Assembly (NCBI GenBank): GCA_001939145.1
Contig: LSRX01000811.1
Span: forward strand, 160,370-224,369
Direction: 5' to 3'
DNA length: 64,000 nucleotides
Origin: Symbiodinium microadriaticum
Taxonomy: Eukaryota; Sar; Dinophyceae; Suessiales; Symbiodiniaceae
Shown here: positions 31,470 through 41,703 of the stretch, piece by piece
Position numbering within the stretch: the first letter of the stretch is position 1
Layout: each line of letters begins with the position of its first letter
Program-made: the position numbers and the translations under genes
Notes under the pieces: model-generated
Database searches by the model: none
Seen by the model: only the letters and a program-made list of their open reading frames with translations
Told to the model about the DNA's origin: nothing

Positions 31470-31850
31470 ATGCCAAGCTCGCATCGTGTCGCTCCCTAGG
31501 CTGAATTCCCTGGTGCGGCCCTGAGGCATCGGTTCCCCCCTCGAGCGCACCCATGAGAGCAACGCTCCAGCCCATTCCAATCAAATGTCCTCACTGAGCC
31601 GTTGCCCTATGACCGAAGCCACTCACTCTGGGTGTCGAGTCTGTTTTGACCTTCGTCGGGCATACTGATGCCAACGAACATGCGCTGCTTGGCCGCATCA
31701 TGCTTTTCTGGGTCATACACTCAAATGTAGTTTGTCTCGCGGGTTGCGGATTTAGGATGTACCCTAAACCTTATCGAACGAGCCCGTCTTGAAACCCTCC
31801 AAGGAATCCTTGAAGAAATCTTAACCAGAAGCTCTACACTTCCGAAGCCG
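31470..31850. other. unassigned sequence
   Basis: The 60-codon minus frame at 31398-31580 starts in the hpJ arm and is not supported. Nothing else is seen. Confidence 0.5.
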
Positions 31851-31854
31851 CTCC

Positions 31855-32000
31855 CCTAAACCCCATCTCACTAGCTAAACCCCAAACCCTACAAACCCTC
31901 AACCCCTAAACCTTTAAGCCCGTAAAGCCTAAAAACCTAAACCCTACACCCTAAAACCCTAAACCCTATAGACCCTCAACCCCTAAACCTTAAACCCCAA
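31855..32000 (-). repeat. telomere-like tract (CCCTAAA)
   Basis: CCCTAAA, CCCCTAAA, CCCTCAA and CCTAAAA units. Confidence 0.9.
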
Positions 32001-32045
32001 TACACTCTAGAGGCTAGACCCCGACCTCCAACTCCTGGAGGCCTC

Positions 32046-32157
32046 AAAAGGTGGGATGAAGGTAGCTAGGGTTAGGGTTTAGGGTTTAGGGTTTAGGGTT
32101 TAGGGATATAAGGACTCTTATTTGGGGATTACCCCACCTACCTTCACCCCACCCTTG
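32046..32157. mobile_element. hpK element whose centre is telomere-like DNA
   Basis: Left arm AAAAGGTGGGATGAAGGTAG and right arm CTACCTTCACCCCACCCTT. Compared with the 49.6-kb copy in reverse orientation, the ACAGGAAATTCCGG middle is replaced by about 45 bp of TTTAGGG (32066-32105). Confidence 0.8.
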
Positions 32158-32239
32158 GAGCCCTTTGCAACTCTGCGAAGGCCCTCCGAGGCGCCCCTCG
32201 CGACTTCCGGGACTCCTTGAAGGCCTCGCGGCGGCCTTT

Positions 32240-32370
32240 TTTAGGGTTTTTATGGGTTTCTCTAGGGTTTAGGGTTTCTTTAGGGTTTAGGGTTTGTTTA
32301 GGGTTTTAGGGTTTCTTTGGGGTTTTAGGGTTTCTTTGGGGTTTAGGGTTTTAGGGCTTAAGGGTTTAGG
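32240..32370 (+). repeat. telomere-like tract with TTTCTTTAGGG variants
   Basis: GGGTTTCTTTAGGG and GGGTTTCTTTGGGG alternate with TTTAGGG. Confidence 0.9.
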
Positions 32371-32465
32371 ACTCTGACTTCTGGGCTTTTTTGGGTCGGG
32401 GTGATATTAGGGCATAGCGTTTCGAATCGAACATGTTTGCTTCAGAGAGCCATGATTTAGGGCTT

Positions 32466-32539
32466 ACCTGGAGATGTAAAATAATAGCCTTTTAAGGGTC
32501 TTGGGCCATTATTTTACCTACTTTGGGGGGTTTAGGTAG
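32466..32539. mobile_element. hpP hairpin element
   Basis: TACCTGGAGATGTAAAATAA left, TACTTTGGGGGGTTTAGGTA right, TA at both edges. Confidence 0.75.
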
Positions 32540-32586
32540 GGTTCAGGAGGTTTGTGCTGCGTTTCTTGCTGCCGTTTTGGTGTGTT

Positions 32587-32680
32587 CACCCATAGGCCCC
32601 TAAGTAGTTCCTTTTTGTGGTGTATGTTTAGAATCCTGCAAGGTAATCCCAAAAAGGAACTACTTAGGGGGCTATGGGCA
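32587..32680. mobile_element. hpA hairpin element, CA at both edges
   Basis: CACCCATAGGCCCCTAAGTA to CTTAGGGGGCTATGGGCA. Here CA rather than TA borders both ends. Confidence 0.85.
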
Positions 32681-32885
32681 GCTTGGGGTTGCTATTCCAG
32701 GTAGGTTTTTTTTTTTGGTATCGGGCTCGGGAATGCTTAGGGCTTACGGCTCAAATAAACAGGGTTCCACTTAAAACAGATGCTTAAATTGAGGATGTAG
32801 CACAAAAGACAATTGGAGTCACTTGCCCTCCACATTACCCTGGGTGGGGGGGTTATCTGGGACTATCTATTGTCATTTCTATGCT

Positions 32886-32955
32886 TCTATCCGTCTATCT
32901 ATCTATCTATCTATCTACCTATCTACCTATCTATCTATCTATCTATCTATCTAAG
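32886..32955. repeat. (CTAT)n microsatellite
   Basis: About sixteen imperfect CTAT units. It gives a Tyr/Leu/Ser low-complexity frame that is not a gene. Confidence 0.95.
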
Positions 32956-33088
32956 CCCCACAGATACGTGATGTCAGCTCCGCTAAACAGCAGGGCCCCT
33001 CTAAAGGAAAGAAATGAATCGGAGACCCCTCGCCCGAAACCACTGAAAAGGACCCAGGAGCCTGAGACGACGGAATACCCGAAAGCGG

Positions 33089-33247
33089 TTGGAGGTTCAT
33101 GGGTAGTTGTATGTGGGGCTATAAGTCAGGTAGCTATAGTTATAACCCATATGAGGGGACCTACAACCATACTTATAACTACCCTAAAACCCTAAAAACC
33201 CTATAGAACTCTTTAAAGGAACCCTTAAAGGACCCCCATAACCTCCA
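33089..33247. mobile_element. hpH hairpin element, long form
   Basis: TTGGAGGTTCATGGGTAGTT left, terminal AACCTCCAA right. After CTTATAACTACC comes CCTAAAACCCTAAAAACCCT, then CTTTAAAGGAACCC before the end. The 47.7-kb copy shares this extra segment. Confidence 0.8.
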
Positions 33248-33249
33248 AG

Positions 33250-33636
33250 CAGCCATGGCAAACGAAGAACGGAAGCGACCGAGCCGGCAATCCCAATTTG
33301 CGCAAGTTTTTGTTGTTCCACAGCCTTTCCTGAGCAACTATAGTAAACTTTTAAGTAGACTTATAGTAAGCTTTACAGTAAACCTCATAGTAATAGTGCC
33401 CTGAAGGGCTTAAAGTAAGCCGGGCTTTCTCCAATAAGTGGGACCAATAAGTGTAGTAAGTAGTAAACCTCATCGTAGCCTAACCCTTATGGTACCTCTA
33501 AGGGACTCTTTCAACAACAACGAACACCGGGCTTTCTCCCCTGGGCTTTGTAGCTAAAGTAACCCTTATCAAGTAGTAATCCATATAGGAACCCTTATAG
33601 TACCCTTACGAAAGACACCCGTGCAGCAATCCTCCC
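33250..33636. other. TAGTAA-rich unassigned sequence
   Basis: Words such as ATAGTAAACTT, TAGTAAGCTTT and CAGTAAACCTCATAG recur imperfectly. CCGGGCTTTCTCC occurs twice (near 33420 and 33528). Probably a decayed minisatellite. No gene. Confidence 0.5.
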
Positions 33637-33715
33637 TAAACCCTAAACCCAACAACCCGAAACCCTAAACCCTAAACCCAAAGCCCTAAACCCCAAACCC
33701 TAAACCCTTCAAGCT
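33637..33715 (-). repeat. telomere-like tract (CCCTAAA)
   Basis: CCCTAAA, CCCAACAA and CCCGAAA units. Left flank of the island at 33717. Confidence 0.9.
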
Positions 33716-33716
33716 T

Positions 33717-33800
33717 AAGGAGGCCTTTCTCCACATCTCGGTCCAGGAGAGACTCCTGATCGGTGCCCCTGTTCGAAGGCGCGGCCATGCTCGCGGCGAA
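33717..33800 (-). CDS. exon-like island, unknown protein
   Basis: The minus frame reads FAASMAAPSNRGTDQESLLD, then RDVEKGLL, with an ATG at 33786-33788. Reads like protein. No family recognised. Confidence 0.35.
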
Positions 33801-33849
33801 GCCAAAGACTCCCCCACGGTAGGGCTTTAAGGTTTCCTTAAGAGCCCTC

Positions 33850-34380
33850 GCCGGTTTAAGGGTTTTGGGTTGAGGGTTTCTAGAACCCTTAGTTTCCCAA
33901 AAACCTCAAAACCAGGAAATCTTTCGTCTGAAGGCAAAGACTGTCAGAGCAAAGATGCGACAGTACCTCTGAGAGCAATTGACGTGCAAAAGCCATCGCG
34001 CGGGCTGGTCGCTGTTAGTTGAGAAGGATCACTGATGATGGGGTGGGCTTTGTGGTTGAAACCCCAATGTGGAGCATGCCAATGGAGGAGGGGCTACTTG
34101 GGGCAGCACTGTAGCCTGAAGCTGAAATGCTGCAAACATGCAGTCTTTCGGTTCCATTTTCCGGCATATATCTCTCTCTATACAGGAAGGAGCTTCTTGG
34201 AATACATAAAGGTTCGTATTGTGCAGGTGAGTACGAGTACTAGGCTGTCAAACAAACTGTTCGCACATCCCCCTATCAGCATTATGAAGACCCCTACGGT
34301 ACCCAAAGAACGACACTTCTCGGCCGTTGGGCATGCTATGTGGCAAAGGGCTAAGGCAACGATTCGACTCATTTGATTGC
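33850..34380. other. unassigned, open frames on both strands
   Basis: A plus frame at 34035-34376 (113 codons, Cys-rich start, then RFHFPAYISLYTGRSFLEYI) and a minus frame at 34178-34372 overlap. Neither is recognised. The plus frame is the more protein-like. Confidence 0.35.
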
Positions 34381-34382
34381 GG

Positions 34383-34740
34383 TCCCTAAACCCTAAACCT
34401 TAAATCCCTAAAACCTAAACCCTGAAACCCTAAAACCTAAACCCTAAACCCTAAAACCCTAAACCCTAAATCCCCAAACCCTAAACCCTAAATCCCTAAA
34501 TCCCTAAACCCTAAACCGACCTTCAGTTGGAGTTTTGGTGCTGTGGGTCAGAAGGCAATTCAACCTTGGGCCTCAATGGTTGCATAGGGTTTTCGGGGTT
34601 TGGGCTTTAGGGTTTAGGGTTTTTCGGGTTTAGGGTTTTTCGGGTTTGGGGTTTAGAGGGTTTGTTGGGGTTTGGGGTCTAGCACGCTAAAAGTTCGCTA
34701 AGGCAAGGGTTTAGGGTTTAGTTTGGGGACTTTGGGGATT
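34383..34740. repeat. CCCTAAA tract, short island, TTTAGGG tract
   Basis: CCCTAAA to 34520, an island of about 70 bp, then TTTAGGG/TTTTTCGGG units from 34590. Confidence 0.95.
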
Positions 34741-34996
34741 CACGAAGGTATACACTGTTCAGTCACCGAACCTCTGCGCTGCAGCAGAGCTTGTGGCTAA
34801 TGGCGAGTGACTGTTACTTCCTCCCCCTGGCGCAACAAAAAATAAAGCCTCAAAACAAGAAACCGGTTTAGGGTTTAGGGACGGTTTATTTCGGCCTAAA
34901 CCCTAAGCCCTGTATTTATGAATAGGTATCTCTATAGGAACCCTGACCCGTTAACCCTAAACCCAAGACCCTAAAACTAGGAAATGCCGGAGACTA

Positions 34997-35102
34997 GCTA
35001 TAGTCTCCATTGTAGTTCCTTTTTTTGGTTTAACCAATTTCAATTTTCTACTAAGGATCCTAAAAGGTAACCCCAAAAAGGAACTACAATGGAGACTATA
35101 GG
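34997..35102. mobile_element. hpB hairpin element
   Basis: CTATAGTCTCCATTGTAGTT left, AACTACAATGGAGACTATAG right, with TA on each side. Shares its AGGATCCT core with hpA. Confidence 0.9.
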
Positions 35103-35103
35103 T

Positions 35104-35190
35104 AAACCATAAAACCTAAAACCCCTAAGCCCCTAAACCCTAAAAGCCCCTAAACCCCTAAACCCCTACACCCTAGAAGCCCTAAACCCC
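35104..35190 (-). repeat. telomere-like tract (CCCTAAA)
   Basis: CCCTAAA, CCCCTAAA and AAGCCCC units, starting at the hpB edge. Confidence 0.9.
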
Positions 35191-35309
35191 ACTAAATAGG
35201 AAGGACGTGAGGCTTTAGGATTGGGCTTGCGCTCAGAGGCCGAAGGCTCTGGGCTCAACTTCGAGGCTCCGGAAGTTATCGGCTACACCGTTACCTACGG
35301 TTTAGGGTT

Positions 35310-35400
35310 TATAGGGCTTTAGGGTTTAGGGCTTAGGGCTTATAGGGTTTATAGGGCTTAGGGCTTAGGGCTTCTATGGTTTAGGGTTTAGGGTTTCCAT
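35310..35400 (+). repeat. telomere-like tract (TTTAGGG)
   Basis: TTTAGGG, TTATAGGG and CTTAGGG units, ending where a decayed hpB begins. Confidence 0.9.
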
Positions 35401-35580
35401 TGAAGTTCCCTTTTTCTGATTATCCGGCTTTAGGGTTAAGATCCTGCAGCATCAAGAAACACTAAGCAAGAGAAACAACGGAGCCTATAGGAACTCCTTG
35501 TTCTGATTAACCAGCTTCAGGGAGACAATAAAACAAAAGAAACGCTAACCAAGAAAAGGGAACTACCATGGAGACTACTA
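35393..35580. mobile_element. decayed hpB-like sequence
   Basis: CCATTGAAGTTCCCTTTTTC at the left and AAGGGAACTACCATGGAGAC at the right recall hpB arms. The middle contains a second degenerate arm (GGAACTCCTTGTTCTGATTA). Perhaps two fused, eroded copies. Confidence 0.55.
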
Positions 35581-35639
35581 GAGGTAAGCCACAAAGCTCC
35601 ACATCCCACATCACAGCTGTCGTCACCTGCTGGTTCGGG

Positions 35640-36290
35640 CTTCGTCCTCAAGCGGCGGTTGAGGTGTGTGGTGTGCTACAAGAGCCTTAACAATCCTAAT
35701 AAGGTTTTGGGTTTTAGTATTATATAACTTGTGATAGTATAGTAGATGTATTTGATCGCCTTGAGCCCAGTATTCACTTTGGAATTTTCAAGTCGCATTC
35801 AGCTGCATGTAGTTTGCCGACCTACGATGAGGTAATATAGGGGCCTTCATCCTTAAACCCTAAACCAGCATAGGGTTGGGAGACTTTCTAGAAATCTGTG
35901 TTACTGGTTCCGACCCCTACATTAAACCTGCGACCGCTGCTTCTCTACCACAGCTAGATCCGGGAGTAGCCTTAACCGATGTTAAGGATCGCGCTGTGAT
36001 GCAAGGTATCTTCCTGAATTCTGGAGGGGCCTAACACCCAAACAAGAACCATCGAAGTTTGGGGCTATGTGCGGGGTTCGGGGTTTTACTTAGGGTTTAC
36101 GGTGTCTCTGGGCTTCGAGTTCAGGGATCAGCCAGCAAATCGCGAGATTGGGGTATCACCCAGGACGTAGGTAGCGCTGTTCGAGAGTTGTAAAGGCAAA
36201 AAGAAGAACACCCGTCTTGAGGAGCACTGGCCCTGAAGCCCCGCGCCTTGCTGAGCGGCAGTTCGACTCTCCACCCCTCAACCTTGCCTT
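35640..36290. other. unassigned, hpL-like scraps
   Basis: GGTAATATAGGGGCCTTCAT at 35830-35849 resembles an hpL left end and is followed directly by a CCCTAAA patch. Nothing else recognised. Confidence 0.45.
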
Positions 36291-36329
36291 AAATCCTAAA
36301 CCTCTAAACCCCAAAAGCCCCTAAAACTG

Positions 36330-36765
36330 AAAGCCCGGGACCCAAACGCAGCGTAAAGCAAACCCCAAAAGGCCTCACTCACTGAAGAATTGAGCCCGAA
36401 TGGCCATGACAGCCGGATGTTCAGCGTAGAAAATTTGAGGACGGAATCGTATCCTTATACGGTGGATCAAGCACCCCTTTCGACAAAGGCTTTCTTACAA
36501 TGATCTCTACTAAGTACAATGATCGCTCTTATGGGCAGGTTTTTTTCACCTTTAAATATCTTATTATCCAAAAACCTCTGAACCCTAGAACAAAAACCGA
36601 CAAGTTGGATGATCTTAAAACCCTAAACCCTAAACCTGAAACGTTGCCACCCTGCTGCCGCAACAGAAAGCTCTTGCTTGTTCTCGATGCGCCAATGGGC
36701 CCAAGAATGCAAACTAGCTCTCACTTCTCTCAACGAAAGAAGGCAATCAAACGAATCTAGACATG
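36330..36765. other. unassigned sequence
   Basis: An 86-codon plus frame at 36500-36760 includes telomere-derived text and is not supported as a gene. Confidence 0.45.
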
Positions 36766-36767
36766 CA

Positions 36768-36868
36768 GTCTAGGGGCCTCAATTTTGGGGTATTACTATA
36801 ACCATAAAAATCAACCCCCCCAAATAGTATTGGCAAGTTTAATTGTTTAGGCCTCCATATTAAACTTG
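36768..36868. mobile_element. hpL-like hairpin element
   Basis: GTCTAGGGGCCTCAATTTTG left, AATTGTTTAGGCCTCCATAT right, with a TATTACTATAACCATAA centre. Confidence 0.65.
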
Positions 36869-37011
36869 CATGCAGCTTTAACGCCAGACCCTAAACCCTA
36901 AACCTTAAACCGTGAAACCCTAAACCCTAAACCCGAGACTCATGAACCTGAAGCCTGCGCAGGTCCTGTGCTCATAAACTGGAAGCTTTCCTAAACTCCT
37001 TGCCCCGAAAC

Positions 37012-37121
37012 CTAAAGGAAACTACAGGTGGGGAGTTTAGGGTATATAGGGCTTCAAAAAGGCTTCTATAAGGTATATAGACCATCTATAAGGCTCCTAA
37101 AACGGTAACTACCCACCTGAA
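37012..37121. mobile_element. hpG hairpin element
   Basis: ACTACAGGTGGGGAGTTTAG left, GGTAACTACCCACCTGAAC right. Confidence 0.85.
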
Positions 37122-37129
37122 CATGTCCA

Positions 37130-37330
37130 AGCGAAACCCCCCAAACCCCCAATCCCTTATGCCCTAAACTAAACCCCCAAACCCCGACAGTAAACCCTCA
37201 GCGCCATATAATCATTCATATAATCCCCAAAACTCTAAACCCTAAACCCCGAAACACATAAACCCCTAACGCCATAAGACCTACACTCTAAAGCCCTAGG
37301 CCCCCAAACCCTAAACCCCTCGACCCACAT
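37130..37330 (-). repeat. degenerate telomere-like tract (CCCTAAA)
   Basis: CCCCAAA, CCCTAAA and CCATA variants. Confidence 0.75.
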
Positions 37331-37424
37331 GCCCGGAACTCTTAAAGAACTCCTTAAAGGGATCCGTGTAGTAATCTGTTGATGAAGGCGTGTACGGCAG
37401 AAATGTGGGTTTAGGGTTTTAGGG

Positions 37425-37532
37425 TTTAGGGGCCTTAATAATTAGAATAGGGTTTTGGGGGCTCCTTGTTAGAATTATAGTATAACATACCCCCAAAACC
37501 CCATTCTAAGTGTGAAGGCCCCTATGTTATTA
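37425..37532. mobile_element. hpL hairpin element, left end fused to telomere-like tract
   Basis: Right end AAGGCCCCTATGTTATTACA is intact. On the left, GGGCCTTAATAATTAGAATA is present, but the expected TAATATA terminus is replaced by GGTTTAGGGTTTTAGGGTTT. Confidence 0.8.
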
Positions 37533-37816
37533 CACTTGTCAGGAAACCAGCAGCACCAATTGGCTGAGCCCGGAGCTCTCTGCTTCGACGTTGTGGGGCA
37601 AGACGTCGGCGCGGAACTGAAATCGCAACGGCCTCACAGATGTAAGTATGTTCGGGCTAAAGTTGATACACTGGCCACGATGCAGTGTCAGCCCTTTCCC
37701 GCTCTTCCGGGCGCTTGTCACTACGAAACTCTCTTGTTGTGGGAAGCTCTCGCACTAGAAGTCCCGAATGAAATAGGCTTGAGGGTTTCCCCTAGAAGCC
37801 TGTCTCGATACAATTC
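37533..37816 (+). CDS. hypothetical protein fragment
   Basis: An open plus frame (about 95 codons between two hairpin elements) reads NQQHQLAEPGALCFDVVGQD and later ETLLLWEALALEVPNEIG. Its apparent start and stop lie in the flanking hpL and hpI, so the natural ends are unknown. No family recognised. Confidence 0.3.
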
Positions 37817-37921
37817 ACTTAGTTGCTGAGTTCATAAGCACAAAAAAAGTGCACACTTTCAGTTCTATAAGGGATCATATCTTCCCAAAAAATTTAAAGG
37901 TGTACTGATTCAGCTACTAAG
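37817..37921. mobile_element. hpI hairpin element
   Basis: CTTAGTTGCTGAGTTCATAA left, TGTACTGATTCAGCTACTAA right. Centre CTATAAGGGATCATA. Copies at 41.0, 47.0 and 59.9 kb. Confidence 0.85.
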
Positions 37922-37999
37922 TTCAGTCCTTCGAGTTTGGACCTCAGGTGCCAATCTTATTCGTGAGTGTCAGGCTCTGTGTTTGGAATCAACACTACG

Positions 38000-38690
38000 T
38001 AGGCTTGGGGTTTGTGGGTTCAGGGTTTAGGGTTTAGGGTTAGGGGGGGTTGAGGTCCTTGCTTGAGCGTTAACAAGAACACTAACTGACTACCAGCACA
38101 AAACAGAAGTCGGACAAGCCACGCAGAGATGGCAATTTTCCACGACCCCAAACCCTGAACTCAAAACACGGCACCCCCAAACCCCAAAATGCAAACACGT
38201 CAGGCCCTATGCCCCAAACCGGAAAACACGAAAGACTACTACAGCCCCAAACCCTCAAACTCCCCAGCGTGGAATTTGCCAAGGGCAAATTCTCACACGG
38301 CTGGGGCGTAGCTGCGCCCTGGGGGATGGGCTTGATAGCCCCCCAACACTAAGCCCTGAACTCATGTGAGGTCAGATAAGCTCGACGGTTTAGGGTTTAG
38401 GGTTTAGGGTTTAGGGTTCCCAAAGAATATGGCTGATCTGGACAAACCCTACACGCTGAACCTCAACTTACAAACTCAAATTGAAGGAAACCGTGCAGTA
38501 GCCGGTGTAGCACCCAGAAAGAGCACCTGTTTGTAGTAGCCATATCTCCCAAAACCCTAAACCCTGAACCCTAAACCCTAGCCCTGAACCCTGCATGAAC
38601 CCTGACATCCTAAACCGCAAACCCTTACCTGTCATCTTCGTTTAGGGTTTAGGGGTCTAGGGTTTAGGGTTTAGAGGTTTAGTGTATGCC
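38000..38690. repeat. scattered short telomere-like tracts
   Basis: TTTAGGG at 38018-38045, 38390-38420 and 38640-38685, CCCTAAA at 38552-38600. A minus frame at 38082-38288 between them is not recognised. Confidence 0.8.
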
Positions 38691-39024
38691 GGCAGCCTTC
38701 ACTGCCCCACTTTGGAGGAGCTGCTCCTGGTCAGTAGGGGTCAGATGTTAGCTTAATGATTCGAAGAGGGCTGTTCCTAAACCCTAAACCCTAAACTGGT
38801 AGGTGCATTAGTGCGTAGAGAGTAAGGGTTCCCTTCAATGGGGACCCTATTACGTATAGAACCCTATTAAGGACCCCCCTGAAAGGGCCTAGTCTAGAAC
38901 CCTATAGTACCCTTTGACTGGTCCTTGAAGGCATCTTAATCAGGGTTCTATAAAGTTACCATGAAGGGATTGGCTTCGGAGTTTCGAAGTACAGGGCTTT
39001 CCATTCCCTTAAGCCCCTTAAAGG

Positions 39025-39100
39025 ACGGCTTAGGGTCTAGGGTTTAGGGTTTAGTAATTTAGGGTTTAGGATTGAGTAATTTAGGGTTTCGGGTTTACAG
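39025..39100 (+). repeat. telomere-like tract (TTTAGGG)
   Basis: TCTAGGG, TTTAGGG and GAGTAATTTAGGG units. Confidence 0.85.
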
Positions 39101-39189
39101 GGTGCTCAAGAACTCTGGAAAAGTTGAAGGGCAGCTGCACTATGCAAAAACGAACAAAAACCCACAAGCAGCCCATATCAGCCCCAATA

Positions 39190-39341
39190 ACTCTTATCAA
39201 GGGACTAAAGGAGAGACCCTAAAAGGGACCCTTGGGGTTATATAGGGGCTTTATGACACTATATAGGGGTATATAAGGGTTATACAGGGTATCAGGATTA
39301 GGGGTCCCTTCTAGGGGTCCCTCCTATTGTCCCTTAATCTT
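39190..39341. mobile_element. hpR, candidate inverted-repeat element
   Basis: AAGGGACTAAAGGAGAGACC left, GGTCCCTCCTATTGTCCCTT right, imperfect arms around a GGGGTTATATAGGGG-type centre. Single copy. Confidence 0.55.
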
Positions 39342-39344
39342 AAG

Positions 39345-39725
39345 CCCCCATGGAACCCAATCGTTAGGCCTATGACCTTGGCGTGTCCCGTTCGGGTTTT
39401 GGGTCCTTCTGGCTTTTTGGGGTTAAGGGCAGTGGTGAACCATTCCCTCTCAACCCCAAACACTATAAGCACCAAACACAAAAAGCCCTAAACCATACAC
39501 CCCTAAAGCCGAATCACAAGGAAGATACCAAAAAACGTGGGAGTTTGGCACCCTCGCCTCCTCGACTTCCGAATCACCTATAAAGTAACCCTCGTCCTTT
39601 CCAGTCTAAAGGCGAACCGAAACCTTTCTTAAATGAATCCCTGAACCCTGAACCCTTGTACCGTACACCTTTCCGAGAAGGCACGAAGCCGTGGAACCAA
39701 AGGAAAATCCCCACATCCTACAGGC
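39345..39725. other. unassigned sequence
   Basis: A 66-codon plus frame at 39383-39583 is Lys/Pro-rich with telomere-derived words. Not supported. Confidence 0.45.
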
Positions 39726-39729
39726 CTAA

Positions 39730-39860
39730 AGCCCCAAGCTTCCCCTTGAACCCTCAGCCATGAAATCCCTCAGCCCCTAAACAGGCCCTAAACCCCCTAC
39801 AGCTCTAAACCCCCAAACTTCCCCTCGAACCCTAACCCATGAAGCCCCTAAACCCATGAA
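39730..39860 (-). repeat. degenerate telomere-like tract (CCCTAAA)
   Basis: CCCCTAAA, CCCTCAGCC and CCCATGAA variants. Confidence 0.7.
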
Positions 39861-39979
39861 CCCAAAACTCCTAAACCCGCTACACACCCAAAGCCGCTCA
39901 CCCAGGAACTCCAAAGGCGCGAAGATGGCATAAAACCCAACAGCCATCTTCGGTTTCGGGTTTAGGGTGTTAAGGTTAT

Positions 39980-40083
39980 TACCTATAGTCTCCATTGTAG
40001 TTCCTTCTTTTGGTTTAACCAATTTTATACTAAGGATCCTAAAAAGTAACCCCAAAAAGGAACTACAATGGAGACTATAGGTA
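39980..40083. mobile_element. hpB hairpin element
   Basis: TACCTATAGTCTCCATTGTA to CAATGGAGACTATAGGTA, perfect outer arms. Confidence 0.95.
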
Positions 40084-40164
40084 GGGTGCAGGGTGTCGGG
40101 CGCTATGGGCGTCTTTTGGTTTGCAGCCTAGGGCGTAAGGTCGAGGCTTTAGGGTTCAGGGTCC

Positions 40165-40275
40165 CCTAGACCCTAAACCCTAAACCTTAACCCTAAACCC
40201 GGAACCCTAAACCTTAAACCTTAACCCTAAACCCTAAACCCTAAATCTTAAACCTAAACCCGAAACCCTAAACCG
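40165..40275 (-). repeat. telomere-like tract (CCCTAAA)
   Basis: CCCTAAA, CCTTAA and CTTAAAC units. Confidence 0.95.
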
Positions 40276-40344
40276 TTTGGGGCTGAGGGATCTCCAGATC
40301 TGTATCCTCCGGGAGACTTATCAAAAACAGAATCGCGAAACCTT

Positions 40345-40700
40345 NNNNNNNNNNNNNNNNNNNNNNNNNNNNNNNNNNNNNNNNNNNNNNNNNNNNNNNN
40401 NNNNNNNNNNNNNNNNNNNNNNNNNNNNNNNNNNNNNNNNNNNNNNNNNNNNNNNNNNNNNNNNNNNNNNNNNNNNNNNNNNNNNNNNNNNNNNNNNNNN
40501 NNNNNNNNNNNNNNNNNNNNNNNNNNNNNNNNNNNNNNNNNNNNNNNNNNNNNNNNNNNNNNNNNNNNNNNNNNNNNNNNNNNNNNNNNNNNNNNNNNNN
40601 NNNNNNNNNNNNNNNNNNNNNNNNNNNNNNNNNNNNNNNNNNNNNNNNNNNNNNNNNNNNNNNNNNNNNNNNNNNNNNNNNNNNNNNNNNNNNNNNNNNN
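40345..40700. other. assembly gap (N)
   Basis: 356 unresolved bases. CCCTAAA repeats flank it within 70 bp on the left and directly on the right. Confidence 1.
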
Positions 40701-40770
40701 TCCTAAACCCTAAACCCTAAATCCTAAACCCTAAACCCTAAATCCTAAACCCTAAACCCTAAATCCGAAA
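40701..40770 (-). repeat. telomere-like tract (CCCTAAA)
   Basis: CCTAAACCCTAAACCCTAAAT as a regular 20-21 bp higher-order unit. Confidence 0.95.
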
Positions 40771-40776
40771 TCCGAC

Positions 40777-40872
40777 ATCCCATCGAATTGACCCCACCTC
40801 GGGCAGAAGCGGCAAATTCCGGCCGACATCGAGAGCTTCTTCCTTGGCTGCCGCCTTGACAGTTTGCAGATC
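40777..40872 (-). CDS. exon-like island, unknown protein
   Basis: The minus frame reads DLQTVKAAAKEEALDVGRNL, then PLLPEVGSIRWD. A likely helix followed by a turn-rich end. Other frames are also open, so it is uncertain. Sits between a CCCTAAA tract and an hpH element. Confidence 0.25.
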
Positions 40873-40876
40873 CTAC

Positions 40877-40976
40877 CTGGAGGTTCATGGGTAGTTATAA
40901 ATGGAGCTATAAGTCCCCTAACATGGGTTATAACTACAGTTACCCTACTTATAACCCTGCTTATAACTACCCATGA
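40877..40976. mobile_element. hpH hairpin element
   Basis: TGGAGGTTCATGGGTAGTTA left, TTATAACTACCCATGA right. The last bases of the right arm are missing. Confidence 0.85.
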
Positions 40977-40989
40977 AAAGTGACCCCAA

Positions 40990-41097
40990 CTTAGTTGCTG
41001 AGTTCATAAGCACCAACAAAGTGTACACTTTCAGTTCTATAAGGGATCACACATATTATCCCAAAAAGGTTTAAAGTGTACTCATTCAGCTACTAAG
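40990..41097. mobile_element. hpI hairpin element
   Basis: CTTAGTTGCTGAGTTCATAA left, TGTACTCATTCAGCTACTAA right. Confidence 0.9.
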
Positions 41098-41199
41098 TAA
41101 CCCTAGGGGCCATCAGGGCAAAGGAACCAATAAGTCGACACTTGGGCTTAGGATAGTAGTCATCTACGATTATTTATTCGGTGCTTGATGCCTTGGACA

Positions 41200-41304
41200 T
41201 ACCTATAGTCTCCATTGTAGTTCCTTTTTTGGGTTTAACCAATCTTTAAACTAAGGATCCAAAAAGGTAACCCCAAAAAGGAACTACAATGGAGACTATA
41301 GGTA
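41200..41304. mobile_element. hpB hairpin element
   Basis: TACCTATAGTCTCCATTGTA to CAATGGAGACTATAGGTA, perfect outer arms with TA. Confidence 0.95.
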
Positions 41305-41406
41305 GAAGGGAAGTCCGGCACTAATCATCCTTTCCCCGGGTTTCGACTGTCGCTTCTACCCTAGGCTTTGAAGCACACAACAATTCGACCCTAAACCCTA
41401 AACCCG

Positions 41407-41517
41407 CCCAAAGGCTCCATACATACTACCATTATGGAATTAGGTCCCTAAAACCATAAGAAGGATGGTCTTTGGGGGCCTACTTCCAGAATGGCAGTAT
41501 ACATGGAGCCTCTGGGC
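41407..41517. mobile_element. hpC hairpin element
   Basis: CCCAAAGGCTCCATACATAC left, GTATACATGGAGCCTCTGGG right. It serves as a reference for the interrupted copies at 11.4 and 50.1 kb. Confidence 0.9.
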
Positions 41518-41703
41518 CGGGAACCTTGAAGCTACATAGTAGGCCCTACGGAGGGCTTCGGGTTTAGGGAGTATCCATGGAGGATCAGGGGTCTTACTAC
41601 GCGGGTTACGAAGCTGGGTGATGAGTAGGTTAACTGGGGCTTAGGGTTTAGGGCTTATGACTCTAGAGGCCTCGATTTGCTGAGAGTGCTTCCTCAAGCA
41701 GAG

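Noticed and set aside
20216..40720. Long frames across 20216-20740 and 40277-40720
   Set aside because: They consist almost entirely of N bases.
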